A stretch of DNA of 64,000 nt from Methylobacter luteus IMV-B-3098. Lineage in GTDB: Bacteria > Pseudomonadota > Gammaproteobacteria > Methylococcales > Methylomonadaceae. The notes under the pieces are model-generated. The model worked only from the letters and a program-made list of their open reading frames with translations, made no database searches and was not told the origin of the DNA. The stretch spans positions 2,941,778-3,005,777 of the forward strand of contig NZ_KE386569.1 in the NCBI RefSeq assembly GCF_000427625.1, read 5' to 3'. The position numbers were made by a program, and so were the translations under genes. This document shows positions 37,317 to 49,123 of this stretch, one piece after another; positions within the stretch are counted from its first letter, which is position 1, and each line of letters starts with the position of its first letter.

Positions 37317-40144
37317 CGATGGACTACAAAAAAACACTGAATTTACCTAAAACTGCTTTCCCGATGAAGGCCAATCTGGCGCAACGTGAGCCGGAACGGT
37401 TAAAGAAATGGAATGAGGCCGGCCTGTATCGCAAAATCAGGGAGCAGTCTGCCGGGCGCCCAAAATTCGTTCTGCATGATGGGCCTCCTTATGCCAATGG
37501 TGAAATTCATATCGGTCATGCAGTCAATAAAGTCCTGAAAGATATCATTATCAAATCGAAAATGTTGAGCGGCTTTGATGCCCCATATGTGCCGGGCTGG
37601 GATTGTCACGGTTTACCCATCGAATTGATGGTGGAAAAGAAAGTCGGAAAGGCCGGTGTCAAAGTGTCGCCCGCTGTTTTTCGCAAGGCCTGCCGAGAGT
37701 ACGCAGGCAAGCAGGTCAACATTCAGAAAGAAGCTTTTGTCCGACTCGGAGTTCTGGGCGATTGGGATAATCCGTATTTAACAATGGATTATGCGTTTGA
37801 AGCCGATATCGTACGTTCATTAGGAAAAATCAGCGCGAAAGGTCATTTGAGTAAAGGTGCCAAACCTGTGCACTGGTGCACCGATTGCGGATCGGCGCTG
37901 GCCGAAGCGGAAGTTGAGTACGAAGACAAACATTCACCGGCCATCGATGTGCGCTTTCAAGTCATTGATGAAGATGCGTTTATGGCGAGTTGCCATCATG
38001 TTCCCGAGCATGATGGCGCCGGGCCTTTGTCAGTTGTCATCTGGACCACGACTCCCTGGACGCTGCCGGCCAATCAGGGCGTCGCTTTGAATCCCGACCT
38101 TGAATATGCCGTGGTTCAGTGCGAGAAGGATGGCAACAAAGAGCGCCTGGTCATAGCGGAAGTCCTGCTTAAGGATGCAATGCTGCGCTATGACATCGAG
38201 AATTACCATGTCATTGCCTATTGCAAAGGTGCGGCACTGGAAAACCAGTTATTGCGGCATCCTTTTTATGACCGTCAGGTACCGATTATCCTCGGCGATC
38301 ATGTCACGACCGATGCAGGTACCGGCGCCGTGCACACCGCGCCCGGACATGGACAGGACGACTATATCGTCGGTCTGAAATACGGCTTGCCGGTCGATAA
38401 TCCGGTCGGCAATGACGGCATTTTCCTGCCCAATACAGAACTGTTTGCCGGCGAGCATGTCTTCAGTGCCAATGACCATGTGCTGGCTGTGCTCGAAGAA
38501 CGAGGCAAACTGGTGCATCAGGAAGCCATTCTGCATAGTTATCCGCATTGCTGGCGCCATAAAACACCGATTATTTTTCGGGCCACGCCGCAGTGGTTTA
38601 TCTCGATGGATAAAAACGGGTTACGCGAGCAGGCGCTGAATGAAGTCAAGCGGGTAGCCTGGATTCCGGAATGGGGGCAGGCGCGTATTGAAAGTATGAT
38701 GGAAAATCGACCTGACTGGTGTATTTCGCGTCAGCGTACCTGGGGTGTGCCGATCGCCTTTTTTGTCCATAAGGAAACCGGTGAATTGCATCCGCGCACG
38801 CCTGAACTGATCGAGCAGGTGGCCCAGCGCATCGAGCAAAAAGGCATAGAAGCCTGGTTTGAACTGGAGAAAGAAGAGCTGCTGGGTGGGGAAGCCTCTT
38901 TATACGATAAGATGACCGATACGCTGGATGTCTGGTTCGATTCCGGCGTCACGCATGCCTGTGTTCTCGATAAACGTCAGCAGCTGGCCTTTCCGGCTGA
39001 TCTGTATCTGGAAGGCTCCGATCAGCATCGCGGATGGTTTCAGTCGTCCTTATTGGCCTCGACAGCCATGAATGATGCTGCACCTTATAAAGCCGTCTTG
39101 ACCCATGGTTTTACTGTGGACGCGGAAGGCAAAAAAATGTCCAAGTCTAGGGGTAATGTGGTCGCGCCGCAGTCAGTCATGAAAGAACTGGGCGCCGACG
39201 TCTTGCGCTTATGGGTAGCATCGACCGATTATCGTGGCGAAATGTCCGTTTCCGATGAAATTCTTAACCGGACCTCGGACGGCTATCGGCGCTTGAGAAA
39301 CACGGCCAGATATTTGCTGTCAAATCTGGATGGCTTCGATCCAGTTCAGCATTTGGTCGAGGCAAAGGATTTGCTGGCTTTGGACCGTTGGATCGTGGAT
39401 AGAGCCTATGCGCTTCAGGAAGAGGTTAAAGCCGCTTACGAAAGCTATCAGTTTCAGCCTATTTTCCAGAAAGTACATCATTTTTGCGTGATCGATCTAA
39501 GTGGTTTTTATCTGGATATCATTAAAGACCGCCAATATACGGCTAAGGAAGAATGTCTGGCCAGGCGTTCGGCTCAGACGGCCATGTATCACGTGTTGGA
39601 GGCTCTGACTCGTTGGCTGGCGCCGATCATCAGCTATACAGCTGATGAAATCTGGAGTTATATACCCGGTCAACGCAGCGAGTCGGTATTCCTCGAAACC
39701 TGGTATCAAGGCTTGTTTAAACTGGATGAAGAGGCCGCTATGAATCGTGAATTCTGGCAGAAAGTCATGAGTGTCCGAACTGCGGTCAGCAAGGAGCTGG
39801 AGAAGAGCCGGAGTCGAGGCGAGATAGGCGCTTCGCTGAATGCCGAGGTCGAGCTGTATTGCAATGCGGTGTACTTAGACGCTTTAAATAGCTTGGCCGA
39901 TGAATTACGTTTTGTCCTTATCACCTCGAATGCCACGGTAATGACCGATCAGGATTGCCCTGACGATGCGATTCAAACCGAGATTGACGGCGTCAAGTTA
40001 AAGGTTGCCGTGTCCGGGCATAAAAAATGCGTGCGCTGCTGGCATCAACGCCAGGATGTGGGGGCGCATGCCGATCATCCTGAGCTTTGTGGCCGCTGCG
40101 TCGAAAATGTGGCGGGCTCCGGCGAAAACCGACAGTTTGCGTGA
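37313..40144 (+). CDS. ileS: Isoleucyl-tRNA synthetase
   Basis: The 943-residue class I synthetase has the HIGH motif in [20 protein letters not shown] (about residue 65), the editing domain with [17 protein letters not shown], the [11 protein letters not shown] loop, and an anticodon-binding domain. The C-terminal zinc ribbon is CVRCWH with CGRCV. The domain order and length match bacterial IleRS with a zinc tail. It overlaps ribF by four bases and lspA follows directly. Confidence 0.96.
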   Translation: MTMDYKKTLNLPKTAFPMKANLAQREPERLKKWNEAGLYRKIREQSAGRPKFVLHDGPPYANGEIHIGHAVNKVLKDIIIKSKMLSGFDAPYVPGWDCHGLPIELMVEKKVGKAGVKVSPAVFRKACREYAGKQVNIQKEAFVRLGVLGDWDNPYLTMDYAFEADIVRSLGKISAKGHLSKGAKPVHWCTDCGSALAEAEVEYEDKHSPAIDVRFQVIDEDAFMASCHHVPEHDGAGPLSVVIWTTTPWTLPANQGVALNPDLEYAVVQCEKDGNKERLVIAEVLLKDAMLRYDIENYHVIAYCKGAALENQLLRHPFYDRQVPIILGDHVTTDAGTGAVHTAPGHGQDDYIVGLKYGLPVDNPVGNDGIFLPNTELFAGEHVFSANDHVLAVLEERGKLVHQEAILHSYPHCWRHKTPIIFRATPQWFISMDKNGLREQALNEVKRVAWIPEWGQARIESMMENRPDWCISRQRTWGVPIAFFVHKETGELHPRTPELIEQVAQRIEQKGIEAWFELEKEELLGGEASLYDKMTDTLDVWFDSGVTHACVLDKRQQLAFPADLYLEGSDQHRGWFQSSLLASTAMNDAAPYKAVLTHGFTVDAEGKKMSKSRGNVVAPQSVMKELGADVLRLWVASTDYRGEMSVSDEILNRTSDGYRRLRNTARYLLSNLDGFDPVQHLVEAKDLLALDRWIVDRAYALQEEVKAAYESYQFQPIFQKVHHFCVIDLSGFYLDIIKDRQYTAKEECLARRSAQTAMYHVLEALTRWLAPIISYTADEIWSYIPGQRSESVFLETWYQGLFKLDEEAAMNREFWQKVMSVRTAVSKELEKSRSRGEIGASLNAEVELYCNAVYLDALNSLADELRFVLITSNATVMTDQDCPDDAIQTEIDGVKLKVAVSGHKKCVRCWHQRQDVGAHADHPELCGRCVENVAGSGENRQFA

Positions 40145-40149
40145 ATACT

Positions 40150-40629
40150 ATGTTGAAATGGTTATGGTTGTCATTATTGGCAATAATTTTGGATCAAGGC
40201 AGCAAGCTTGCCGTAGATAATTCAATGCGGCTTTACGAGTCCATCCCGGTCATGCCGTATTTTAATCTGACTTATGTGCATAATCCCGGCGCCGCTTTCA
40301 GCTTCTTGAGCGAGGCAGGCGGCTGGCAGCGCTGGTTTTTTGCTGGGCTGGCTTTGGTGATCAGCGTGGGCATCACAGTTTGGCTGTCCAGGCTGAAAAA
40401 ACATGAGACCTTGCTGGCTGTAGCGTTGGCGCTGGTCTTGGGTGGCGCAATCGGTAACCTGATTGACCGATTGCTGTATGGTTATGTTATCGATTTTCTC
40501 GATGTATATTATAACTCTTGGCATTGGCCGGCATTTAATATCGCCGATTCCGCCATTACGCTGGGCGTGATCCTGATGCTTGCCGAATCATTCGGCTTCG
40601 GGCAGTCCAGACATGCCGATTATGCATAG
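40150..40629 (+). CDS. lspA: Lipoprotein signal peptidase (signal peptidase II)
   Basis: LspA cleaves lipoprotein signal peptides at the lipobox. The 159-residue protein has four hydrophobic segments and the family motifs YVHNPGAAFSFL, GAIGNLIDRLLYGYVIDFLDV (first catalytic Asp) and FNIADSAITLG (second Asp). I chose ATG 40150; a GTG at 40141 overlaps the ileS stop and would add three residues. It needs no specific neighbour, but ileS-lspA is the common arrangement. Confidence 0.93.
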   Translation: MLKWLWLSLLAIILDQGSKLAVDNSMRLYESIPVMPYFNLTYVHNPGAAFSFLSEAGGWQRWFFAGLALVISVGITVWLSRLKKHETLLAVALALVLGGAIGNLIDRLLYGYVIDFLDVYYNSWHWPAFNIADSAITLGVILMLAESFGFGQSRHADYA

Positions 40630-40651
40630 AATGTTTGCCATCGCCGGAACT

Positions 40652-41197
40652 TCAGGCATTCAATAAACTGAACAGCTTTTGCCAATTAAACGATGCGCCC
40701 GGGTCGGTTTTCCGTCCGGACGCGATATCACTATGCCCTGTAATACGATCAGCCGATAATTGAGGGTAGGTCGCAAGCAATAGGCGAATTACTGCCGCGA
40801 GTTGCAGATACTGCGCTTCTGTATATTCAATCAATTCAGTGCCTTCAAGTTCTATGCCGATGGAAAAGTCATTGCATTGCTCCCGCCCTTCATATTCCGA
40901 TTTTCCAGCATGCCAGGCACGTTTATCGAAAGGCACATATTGCACGATTTCGCCTGTACGCCTGATCAATAAATGCGAAGACACCGTCATCTGATAAATA
41001 TCCCTGAAATAGGGATGTTTTTCCGGGTCGAGTTGGTTGCAGAAGAGTTGGTCAATATACGGCGTGCCGAATTCACTCGGAGGCAGGCTGATGCAATGTA
41101 TAACCAGTAAGGAGATATCAGTAGGATCGTTCCTCTCGTTAAAGTTTGGAGAAGGGATTTGGGTAATATCAGTCAGCCAGTGGCAGTCTACTTTCAT
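40652..41197 (-). CDS. ampD: 1,6-anhydro-N-acetylmuramyl-L-alanine amidase AmpD
   Basis: AmpD is a cytoplasmic zinc amidase that removes peptides from recycled anhydro-muropeptides. The 181-residue protein has LLVIHCISLPPSEFG (first His), the substrate loop KRAWHAGKSEYEGREQCND, FSIGIELEGTE, and HSDIASGRKTDPGASF, which supplies the last His and Asp zinc ligands. I chose the start at 41197 (MKVDCHWLTD), matching the family; a frame start 72 bases upstream is unlikely. It is convergent with lspA and divergent from the DUF1631 gene. Confidence 0.94.
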   Translation of the reverse strand: MKVDCHWLTDITQIPSPNFNERNDPTDISLLVIHCISLPPSEFGTPYIDQLFCNQLDPEKHPYFRDIYQMTVSSHLLIRRTGEIVQYVPFDKRAWHAGKSEYEGREQCNDFSIGIELEGTELIEYTEAQYLQLAAVIRLLLATYPQLSADRITGHSDIASGRKTDPGASFNWQKLFSLLNA

Positions 41198-41337
41198 GGA
41201 CTTAATCAGAAGAGGAAAAAACGGAAATGGATCACAGAATTCACGATAAAAATGCGTATTATTTATCAAATTAATAGTTTAGGTACAGTCTTGGGTTGAC
41301 AAAGACTGATATTTTATTTAATGGAAGAGATAGGGCG

Positions 41338-43410
41338 ATGAACATACGGCAATATACAGGCATAAGCAAAAGCATATCGAATAATGCCGAAATTCTAGCT
41401 AAATTCAAGTCGGCTTTTTATCACTACTTTGAGCAATTGGTTGACGATTGTTGCAGGCGGATTGATCTCGAATTCGGACTACAATCAGGTAAAGATCGTG
41501 AGAAAGTGGGTTACGGAAAACAGCTGGAACATGTACATTCGGTGCGGAGAAAAATTAAGCAAAATTATTTACTTAAGGTTGGAGATGCTTTCCATGTTAA
41601 CCACCGAAAAACGGTAAACAATCCAGATCAGAAAATAAATGTGGCCGCGGCATCGCTAGCTAGTGATGCTGTGGTAGAGGAAAGTCATGCGGTTGCCTCG
41701 ATTATCCGAAACTGTGAGCATTCTTTTCAAGACCAATTGCATCAGTTAAATAGGCAACTTTCAATTAAGATGGGCAAACAAGCCTTTTCTGACCGTCATA
41801 ATCCTGTCTCACCGGCAAATCTGGTTCATGCTTTAGTTGAGGTAATTAACCCATTGAAATTAACAACTAAATTTCGGGTTGCTGTCTATAAATCGTTTGA
41901 AGATCATGTGTTTAGCCAGTTGGGCTTTATTTATAGCGAATTGACTAAGCAGTTCGAGGCAGAGCTCGCAACGTCTTCATATGATGTCAGCGAAATTAAG
42001 GAGGCGTCTGAACCGTCTACCGCGAGTAGTGAATTGATCAGTCAAGAGTTTCAGGCATTACAGAAAAAACTGGATCAGTGGCGTTCAATGCATACCCCGT
42101 CAGCTTATGATTTAATTCCGAAGCCTGAAAATGCGGCCACTTATGAACATTTTGAAATAATACATGTGCTGGAAATTCTTGGCCAGTTTTATGCTTTTGA
42201 GCATGACGATCGGGAACTCGAGAAACCTCTGAAATGGCGCGTCATTAAAAAGCTCGAAGAGCTAAATTTCAGCGGTGATATCAAGAGTCTGGCCAAATGC
42301 GACGAAGATATTCTGGATTTAGTGGCTTTGATTTTTAAGGAAATTAACAGTGATTCCTCGCTGACAAGCGCTGTAAAGTCTGCCTTGCTCCAGTTGGAAA
42401 CGCCTTGGGCCGCGGTCACGCTGGGGCAATACAGTGCCTTTGCCGGTACGGATCATCCTATCAGGCGCTTACTGAATGATTTGTTTGCTGCCGGGCTATT
42501 TTTAAATCTGGCTGATCATAGTGACCGTTTGGTTTACGAACGCATTGCCGACATCGTAAAAACAATAACCAGGGAGAATGAATCTGAGCACATTCGCTGG
42601 GCAAATGAGACGAGTGATTTTGGGCGTTATTTGGAAAAACATAAGCAGCGGGTTCAGATTCTTGAGGATCGCTCTAGGCAGTTAATGCAAAATAAGGAAT
42701 CGCTGGAGCTGAGCAAGAAAGCTGTAGCCAAGGCTATTGATGACAGCACGCAGGGAAAGGAATTGCCGGCAGTCATTGCCGAATTTCTGCACGATGTCTG
42801 GCAGCATGTATTGTTGGTTGATCACGTCCGCAAAAATGAAGAGCCGGAACTTTGGAAAAAATCAGTACGGGCAATGGAAGAACTGGTCATCAGCGTGTTG
42901 CCTCCGGTAGATGAAAATGAAAAAAAACAGGTATTAAAATTTTTGCCCGGCATGATCAAAGAACTAAGACATGGCCTGGATCGTATTTCATACGATAAAA
43001 ATGCACAGTCTCGCTTTTTTAAAGATCTTGCGGTACGGCATATCATCCTGATGGATAATAAAGATAAAAAAAGAGAGACGGGCAGTGTCAATAAGGTTAG
43101 CCGGGCTTTGGAACATATCAAGGATATGAAGCCCGAAGTCATCATAGATGAGTTTACTGAACAGATAAAAAATATGGCTGAAAACAGCTGGGTAGCCTTC
43201 GGCTCCGAATCGGAACGGCAATGGGGCAAGCTGATATGGAAAAGTACGGAAACCGAAAATATGCTGTTTGTCGGCAAAAATGGCGCAAAAATGCTTGAAG
43301 TTAAAGTCCAGGAATTGGCTGAAAAATTTAGACAAGGACAGGCGGCTATTGTAACCTTGGACGAAAGGTCCATCGTAGAGCGAGCGCTTTCCAAATTAGA
43401 CAATTTATGA
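41338..43410 (+). CDS. DUF1631 family protein
   Basis: The roughly 690-residue protein matches the DUF1631 family, seen in many beta- and gammaproteobacteria with unknown function. Visible features are a helical N-terminal domain, the motif NPVSPANLVHALVEVINPL, a long charged middle with LADHSDRLVYERIADIV and RFGRYLEKH-like helices, and VLLVDHVRKN with WKKSVRAMEELVISVLPP. The C-terminal part (about residues 590-690) may carry a small PilZ-like beta domain (NSWVAFGSESERQWGKL), which I cannot confirm. I prefer ATG 41338 over a TTG at 41296. The stop overlaps nadC by ATGA, so the two are coupled. Confidence 0.8.
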   Translation: MNIRQYTGISKSISNNAEILAKFKSAFYHYFEQLVDDCCRRIDLEFGLQSGKDREKVGYGKQLEHVHSVRRKIKQNYLLKVGDAFHVNHRKTVNNPDQKINVAAASLASDAVVEESHAVASIIRNCEHSFQDQLHQLNRQLSIKMGKQAFSDRHNPVSPANLVHALVEVINPLKLTTKFRVAVYKSFEDHVFSQLGFIYSELTKQFEAELATSSYDVSEIKEASEPSTASSELISQEFQALQKKLDQWRSMHTPSAYDLIPKPENAATYEHFEIIHVLEILGQFYAFEHDDRELEKPLKWRVIKKLEELNFSGDIKSLAKCDEDILDLVALIFKEINSDSSLTSAVKSALLQLETPWAAVTLGQYSAFAGTDHPIRRLLNDLFAAGLFLNLADHSDRLVYERIADIVKTITRENESEHIRWANETSDFGRYLEKHKQRVQILEDRSRQLMQNKESLELSKKAVAKAIDDSTQGKELPAVIAEFLHDVWQHVLLVDHVRKNEEPELWKKSVRAMEELVISVLPPVDENEKKQVLKFLPGMIKELRHGLDRISYDKNAQSRFFKDLAVRHIILMDNKDKKRETGSVNKVSRALEHIKDMKPEVIIDEFTEQIKNMAENSWVAFGSESERQWGKLIWKSTETENMLFVGKNGAKMLEVKVQELAEKFRQGQAAIVTLDERSIVERALSKLDNL

Positions 43411-44246
43411 CAGCACAATCAAAAATAGCAGAAGTAAAACCTTTTCTTGAGGAAGATATCGGTTCGGGAGACATCACAGCAGAGATCATTCCCGAAACCA
43501 TGCATGCCGAAGCCGAAGTCATCACGCGGGAGCATATGGTGCTCTGCGGCCGGGCCTGGTTTGATGCAGTATTTAAGGCGCTAAATGCCAACGTCAACAT
43601 TAATTGGCTGGAGGATGAAGGGGCGGTAGTCGGTGAAGATACGCTCCTTTGCAGGCTCAGTGGTCCGGCCAGAAGCCTGTTGACAGGAGAACGTACCGCG
43701 TTAAACCTATTACAGACCTTGTCGGCTACGGCAACTGTCGCCCGGCAATATGCGGAGGCTGTTGCCGGCACCGGCTGTAAAGTGCTGGATACCCGCAAGA
43801 CCATTCCAGGACTCAGGAATGCGCAGAAGTACGCAGTAGCCTGTGGTGGTTGCTATAATCACAGAATCGGCTTGTATGACGGCGTATTAATTAAGGAAAA
43901 TCATATTATTGCGGCAGGTTCCATAGCCAAGGCTATTCAGACCGCGCGTGAAAAAACATCGGTTCCTGTCGAAGTGGAGGTCGAATCCATGCAGGAACTG
44001 GAGCAGGCGATAGCGGCAAAGCCCGATCGAATCATGTTGGATAATTTTACTCTCGAAGACATGCAGGCTGCGGTAAAGCTGAATGCCGGCGTCATAGAAC
44101 TGGAAGCTTCAGGTAATATCGGTCTTGACAATATACGCACGATTGCCGAAACGGGAGTCGATTATATTTCTATCGGCGCATTGACTAAGAATATCCGTGC
44201 CGTTGACTTGTCGATGCGTATTAAACTGGTGGCCGAAAATGATTGA
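43407..44246 (+). CDS. nadC: Nicotinate-nucleotide pyrophosphorylase (quinolinate phosphoribosyltransferase)
   Basis: NadC converts quinolinate and PRPP to nicotinate mononucleotide in de novo NAD synthesis. The 279-residue protein has FLEEDIGSGDITAEI, LTGERTALNLLQTLSATAT, LDTRKTIPGLRNAQKYAVACGG-type substrate residues, GLYDGVLIKENHI, VEVEVESMQEL and the C-terminal YISIGALTKNIRAVDLSMRI. It overlaps the upstream DUF1631 gene (ATGA) and the downstream flavin reductase gene by eight bases. Confidence 0.95.
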   Translation: MTAQSKIAEVKPFLEEDIGSGDITAEIIPETMHAEAEVITREHMVLCGRAWFDAVFKALNANVNINWLEDEGAVVGEDTLLCRLSGPARSLLTGERTALNLLQTLSATATVARQYAEAVAGTGCKVLDTRKTIPGLRNAQKYAVACGGCYNHRIGLYDGVLIKENHIIAAGSIAKAIQTAREKTSVPVEVEVESMQELEQAIAAKPDRIMLDNFTLEDMQAAVKLNAGVIELEASGNIGLDNIRTIAETGVDYISIGALTKNIRAVDLSMRIKLVAEND

Positions 44247-44733
44247 AAATCCCGACAGTTTATTCAAGCAAATCAGCCATGGCATCTATGTCATAGGCGT
44301 CAGTGACGGCATACACCAAAACGCCTTTACAGCGGCTTGGGTCATGCAGGTCTCTTTTGATCCGCTGTTGCTGGCATTGAGCATTAATCCCGAGCATTAT
44401 TCCTATCAATTGCTTCGAGCGGGCGGTATCTGTACCGTCAATGTTTTGGGCCAGGATCAACAGTCTATCGCCGGGCATTTTGGCCGCTCCGGAGTCAGAG
44501 ACAAGATGGCCGGTTTTCAGTGGCTGACAGGTAAAACCGGAGCGCCGATATTATCCGAAAGTCTTACTTATTTTGACTGTGAAGTCAGCCATTATACTGA
44601 TGCAGGCGATCATAAAATCGCAGTTTGTAGAGTCATTGATGCAGCAATGCTCAACCAAGGGCAGCCGTTACTCTATGTCCAGACCGAAGATATGGACGGT
44701 AGCAGTGAGTTTTACGCGGAAAGCGCTCAATAG
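44239..44733 (+). CDS. Flavin reductase family protein
   Basis: The 164-residue protein has the split-barrel flavin-reductase-like domain. It opens with LFKQISHGIYVIGV, followed by NAFTAAWVMQVSFDPLLLAL and SINPEHYSYQLL, then FDCEVSHYTDAGDHKIAVCR. Such proteins bind FMN and reduce free flavin or form part of two-component oxygenases. The start at 44239 overlaps the nadC stop, so it belongs to that operon; a link to NAD metabolism is possible but unproven. Some relatives act with rubredoxin-like or flavodiiron partners, and none is visible here. Confidence 0.82.
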   Translation: MIENPDSLFKQISHGIYVIGVSDGIHQNAFTAAWVMQVSFDPLLLALSINPEHYSYQLLRAGGICTVNVLGQDQQSIAGHFGRSGVRDKMAGFQWLTGKTGAPILSESLTYFDCEVSHYTDAGDHKIAVCRVIDAAMLNQGQPLLYVQTEDMDGSSEFYAESAQ

Positions 44734-44833
44734 GTGGCATAGGAGACATATTAGCGCTGACACTGTGCCAGAAGGTCATTAAAAAACTTGCGACGCTGAT
44801 TCCGACGTTGCATGAAAGCCGAAGGCAATCGCC

Positions 44834-45394
44834 TTAGTCAATATATTCATACTTTGTGACAATTTTTTTTACTCCAGGGGTTCGCCGGGTTGCATCTATG
44901 GCGGCCGCGCCTTCATTTTTGTGCACCAATCCCATCAGGTAAACCACACCGTTTTCGGTGATTACCTTGACTTCTGTGCCATTGAATCCGGGTATGGAGT
45001 TGATAGAAGTCAGTGCTGTTTTTAAGTTTTCGGTAATCAACGCATCATTAGCGCGCGATTGCTCAGAACTGGGTTTTGCAAGAAGTACGGCATTGTGTAT
45101 CTGTTTTATATATGGGACGGTGCGGACAAGGGCAATTATTTTATTGAGCAGGCCTGCGCTAGGGGCTTCGCCCGTGACCAGGGCCATTCCGTTATAAGCT
45201 GTGACATTTACGTGGCAGTTTTCTTCTATTTCATCATCCGCTCTTAATTCTCTGAATGCATTAGTTTCTATAAGTTGATCCATCAATACGGCATCACTGT
45301 GACGACGTTCACCGAATGATTTGCCGGTTGTTGCGCAACCGCTCACGAGTAGGCCGATGAAGAGCAGCAAAGATAGCAATAGATGATTTTTCAT
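44834..45394 (-). CDS. dolP: Dual-BON outer-membrane lipoprotein DolP (YraP)
   Basis: The 186-residue precursor has a signal peptide with the lipobox LLVSGCATTG (Cys about residue 20). Two BON domains follow (about residues 45-105 and 115-185), seen as VTAYNGMALVTGEAPSAGLL and VKVITENGVVYLMGLVHKNE. DolP binds anionic phospholipid in the outer membrane, supports septal wall splitting and affects BamA. It lies three bases downstream of diaA in the E. coli order lpoA-yraN-diaA-dolP, which supports the name. Confidence 0.9.
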   Translation of the reverse strand: MKNHLLLSLLLFIGLLVSGCATTGKSFGERRHSDAVLMDQLIETNAFRELRADDEIEENCHVNVTAYNGMALVTGEAPSAGLLNKIIALVRTVPYIKQIHNAVLLAKPSSEQSRANDALITENLKTALTSINSIPGFNGTEVKVITENGVVYLMGLVHKNEGAAAIDATRRTPGVKKIVTKYEYID

Positions 45395-45397
45395 GGA

Positions 45398-46350
<953 letters not shown>

Positions 46351-46367
<17 letters not shown>

Positions 46368-48264
46368 TCACTGGTAACAATTCCTGCGCTGGCTGATTTT
46401 CATATCCTGGAGACATATCTGGTGGGTTTTTGAAAGTGTTGATCAGCTCAGGTCGTCCATCTATGAATTTGGCGCAAACCAGTTCTCGTTTAATGCGTCC
46501 GTCAAACGCTAGCGATAAGGTTCCTGTGGCGCCGGAGTAAGGAGCGATGTCGAGTTTATCCAGTTGGCCAACCAGATTATAGGCGTCGATACCCATGGCA
46601 ATCAGGCGTAAATAAGGGGGGGTAAATTGTCTCCAGACATCTTGTAGAGCACTCATGCCGAGGCCGTTCTGATCGGAGCCGAGCAGCCAGGGTGTATCGC
46701 AAAAGGTTATTTTGTTGAGGTCCTGATCTAGTTGTGGATGAGGCTGGCCGCTGTAAACAGTCGGCAGCGCATAAACAGGCATATTGCCGGCTTGGTAATG
46801 CAGTTGCGGGTTGATCAGGCGTGCTTCACCACTATAAGCGCTTAACAAGAATGCATCGGCATCCTGTCTTTTTCGGGGGATATAGGCCATTGATGGTATC
46901 AATTGGCTGATTTTATGACAGCGGCTCTCGCTTTCATCGAGATTGAGCAATTTTTTAATGGCTGATGAAAAGTCGGTGTTCTTGGGGTTATAGGTTTGCG
47001 ACTCAAGAATTGAGCCATCAAATCCTTGCCAGTTTTCTATGAAATAATTGGCTATGCGTTTGCCCTGGTTATTTTCCGGAATCAGTAATAATACTTTTTG
47101 GTGGCCGTCCAGCCAGGCTTTATGGGAAATCTGCTCAACATCATCCATCGGGCTGAGACTGAACTGGTAGAGATTGTGTTTTTGCAGTTCCGGAATATGG
47201 TTTAAAGCCAGTACGGGAATGTCAAATGTAACCGAGTCCGCAAGGTTTTGAATGTGTTCTTTGCCCAGCGGGCCGATAATGGATTCCGCCCCGTCCGCAA
47301 CCACTTGATTATATAGGGCGGCTGCGGTTGACTGTTCGGTATCGTAAAAGAGGATAGTGGGTTTTGTGCCATTGCTGTCTTGACGATCATGGGCGGCCAT
47401 AAATCCAGCCCGTATGGCTTTGGCGGCTTGAGCGAAAGGTCCTGATTCAGGAAGCAAAACGGCGATCGATGCAGGCTGTTCTGCTGCATTTTCGGTCGTA
47501 TTTTTCAATAAATAAGAGTTGGCTGGGTGGCCCGGAAAAGTTTCGCGCCATTTTGCCAATTCAGCATCGAAACTGGCGGCGTCTCGCTCTTTTAGTTTTA
47601 ACAGGTTGGCCAAGGCCATCCAGCCTGCCAGTACATCCTTTGTCGCGTGCGATTGGCTTTGCAATTCGGATTCCGGCATTAGACTTAATGTCTCAAGAAT
47701 GGCGGCATGGTTATCATCGCGCTCATCAGGCGAACTTAATAGCGTGCTCAACTCGATTCTGGATCTGGCACTGTCCAGCAGACGGCCGGTTAATGAAAAC
47801 GCAAAGGCCTGTGATTGCAAGTATTTGATTTTATTGTCCGGACTAAGCTGCTGGACCTGAATTAATTCCAGTCTGCTAAGAGCCTGTTCGACTTCTCCGA
47901 CGCTCAGCGTAATCTGGGCATAAATCAGATTCAGTTGATTGCGTTGCTGGGCAGACAGGGCGGCAGGGTCAAGTGCATCGGCGAGTTTTTGTGCCGCATG
48001 GTGATCGCCGGCTTGCATCAGTGCGTCAATAGCCTGCAGTTGGTGTTGGCTTTGCTCGGGAGACAGTTCGCTGGAGCGTTGCTGGTATAATGGCGGCGCC
48101 GGCTCTGCTGGGGTGTCTTGTATGATAGAGGCGATCTGCTCTTGAGGCTGGACACTACTAATGGACAGCGGGGTGCAACCGGAAAACATCCATAAGCCCG
48201 GAAGTGAGGCACATAGTAATAGCGGTCTATATTTTGGCCGTATCTTAAAATTAGAAGTTTTCAA
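46351..48264 (-). CDS. lpoA: Penicillin-binding protein activator LpoA
   Basis: LpoA is an outer-membrane lipoprotein that reaches through the periplasm to activate PBP1a. The roughly 637-residue precursor has a signal peptide with a lipobox-like GLWMFSGCTPLS (Cys about residue 30). A TPR-like N-terminal domain follows (about residues 60-280), then a periplasmic-binding-fold C-terminal domain (PASIAVLLPESGPFAQAAKA, DGAESIIGPLGKEHIQNLAD). No ATG fits the signal peptide. TTG 48264 gives a proper length, so I use it; longer frames extend into the divergent rsmI gene. It heads the lpoA-yraN-diaA-dolP block. Confidence 0.88.
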
Positions 48265-48277
48265 GTGAGAATGTCCA

Positions 48278-49123
48278 ATGTCAAGTCCATGCGGCAAATT
48301 ATATGTTGTTGCTACACCAATAGGTAATTTAGCAGATATTACCTTCAGAGCGGTGGAAATATTAAAACAGGTCGATTTGATTGCCGCGGAAGATACCCGG
48401 CATGTCAAAATGTTGCTGCAGCATTATGGGATCAGCAATAAAGTAGTGTCATTGCATCAGCATAATGAAGATACGGTTTCGACTGGACTGCTGGAAAAAC
48501 TGAGACAAGGGCAATCTATCGCGCTGGTTTCGGATGCCGGCACGCCGCTGCTAAGTGATCCGGGCATGCCATTGGTACGCATGGTGAAAGATGCGGGTCT
48601 GGAAGTGTCGCCGGTGCCGGGCGCTTGCGCGTTGATCGCCGCATTGTCTGCGGCAGGATTGCCGGTTACCCGGTTTTCTTTTGAAGGCTTTTTGCCCAGG
48701 ACTTCGTCGGCACGGCAAGCGTTTTTTCATGAAAAACTGATGTGTCCGACTACCTGGGTGTTTTACGAGTCCAGTCATCGGATTCTGGCATCGTTAAAGG
48801 ACATGGCTGAGGTATTGCCGTTGGACCGTCAAATAGTCATCGCCAGAGAATTGACCAAGCTGCATGAAACCATTATAAAAACCAGCTTGGGCAGAGCTCT
48901 GGAACTGGTTGAGAGCGACGACAACATGAGAAAGGGCGAGTTTGTTGTCATCGTCAATGGTGCGGTTGTCGATAAAAAAGAACAAGTTATTACTCCGGAG
49001 CAGCAGAAACTGTTGGCTGTGTTACTACGGGAATGCTCTATTAAAACCGCCGTTGCGATGGCTGTTGAAATTACCGGTGTCAGAAAAAAATTGCTGTACC
49101 AAGCGGCGCTGGATATGCAATAG
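48278..49123 (+). CDS. rsmI: 16S rRNA 2'-O-ribose C1402 methyltransferase RsmI
   Basis: RsmI methylates the 2'-O of C1402 in 16S rRNA using S-adenosylmethionine. The 281-residue protein has the tetrapyrrole-methylase fold: KLYVVATPIGNLADITFRAV, IAAEDTRHVKMLLQHYGI, ALVSDAGTPLLSDPGMPL, PVPGACALIAALSAAGLP and FYESSHRILASL. It is divergent from lpoA, and the two start codons are only 13 bases apart, so their promoters must lie within the opposite coding ends. Confidence 0.95.
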   Translation: MSSPCGKLYVVATPIGNLADITFRAVEILKQVDLIAAEDTRHVKMLLQHYGISNKVVSLHQHNEDTVSTGLLEKLRQGQSIALVSDAGTPLLSDPGMPLVRMVKDAGLEVSPVPGACALIAALSAAGLPVTRFSFEGFLPRTSSARQAFFHEKLMCPTTWVFYESSHRILASLKDMAEVLPLDRQIVIARELTKLHETIIKTSLGRALELVESDDNMRKGEFVVIVNGAVVDKKEQVITPEQQKLLAVLLRECSIKTAVAMAVEITGVRKKLLYQAALDMQ

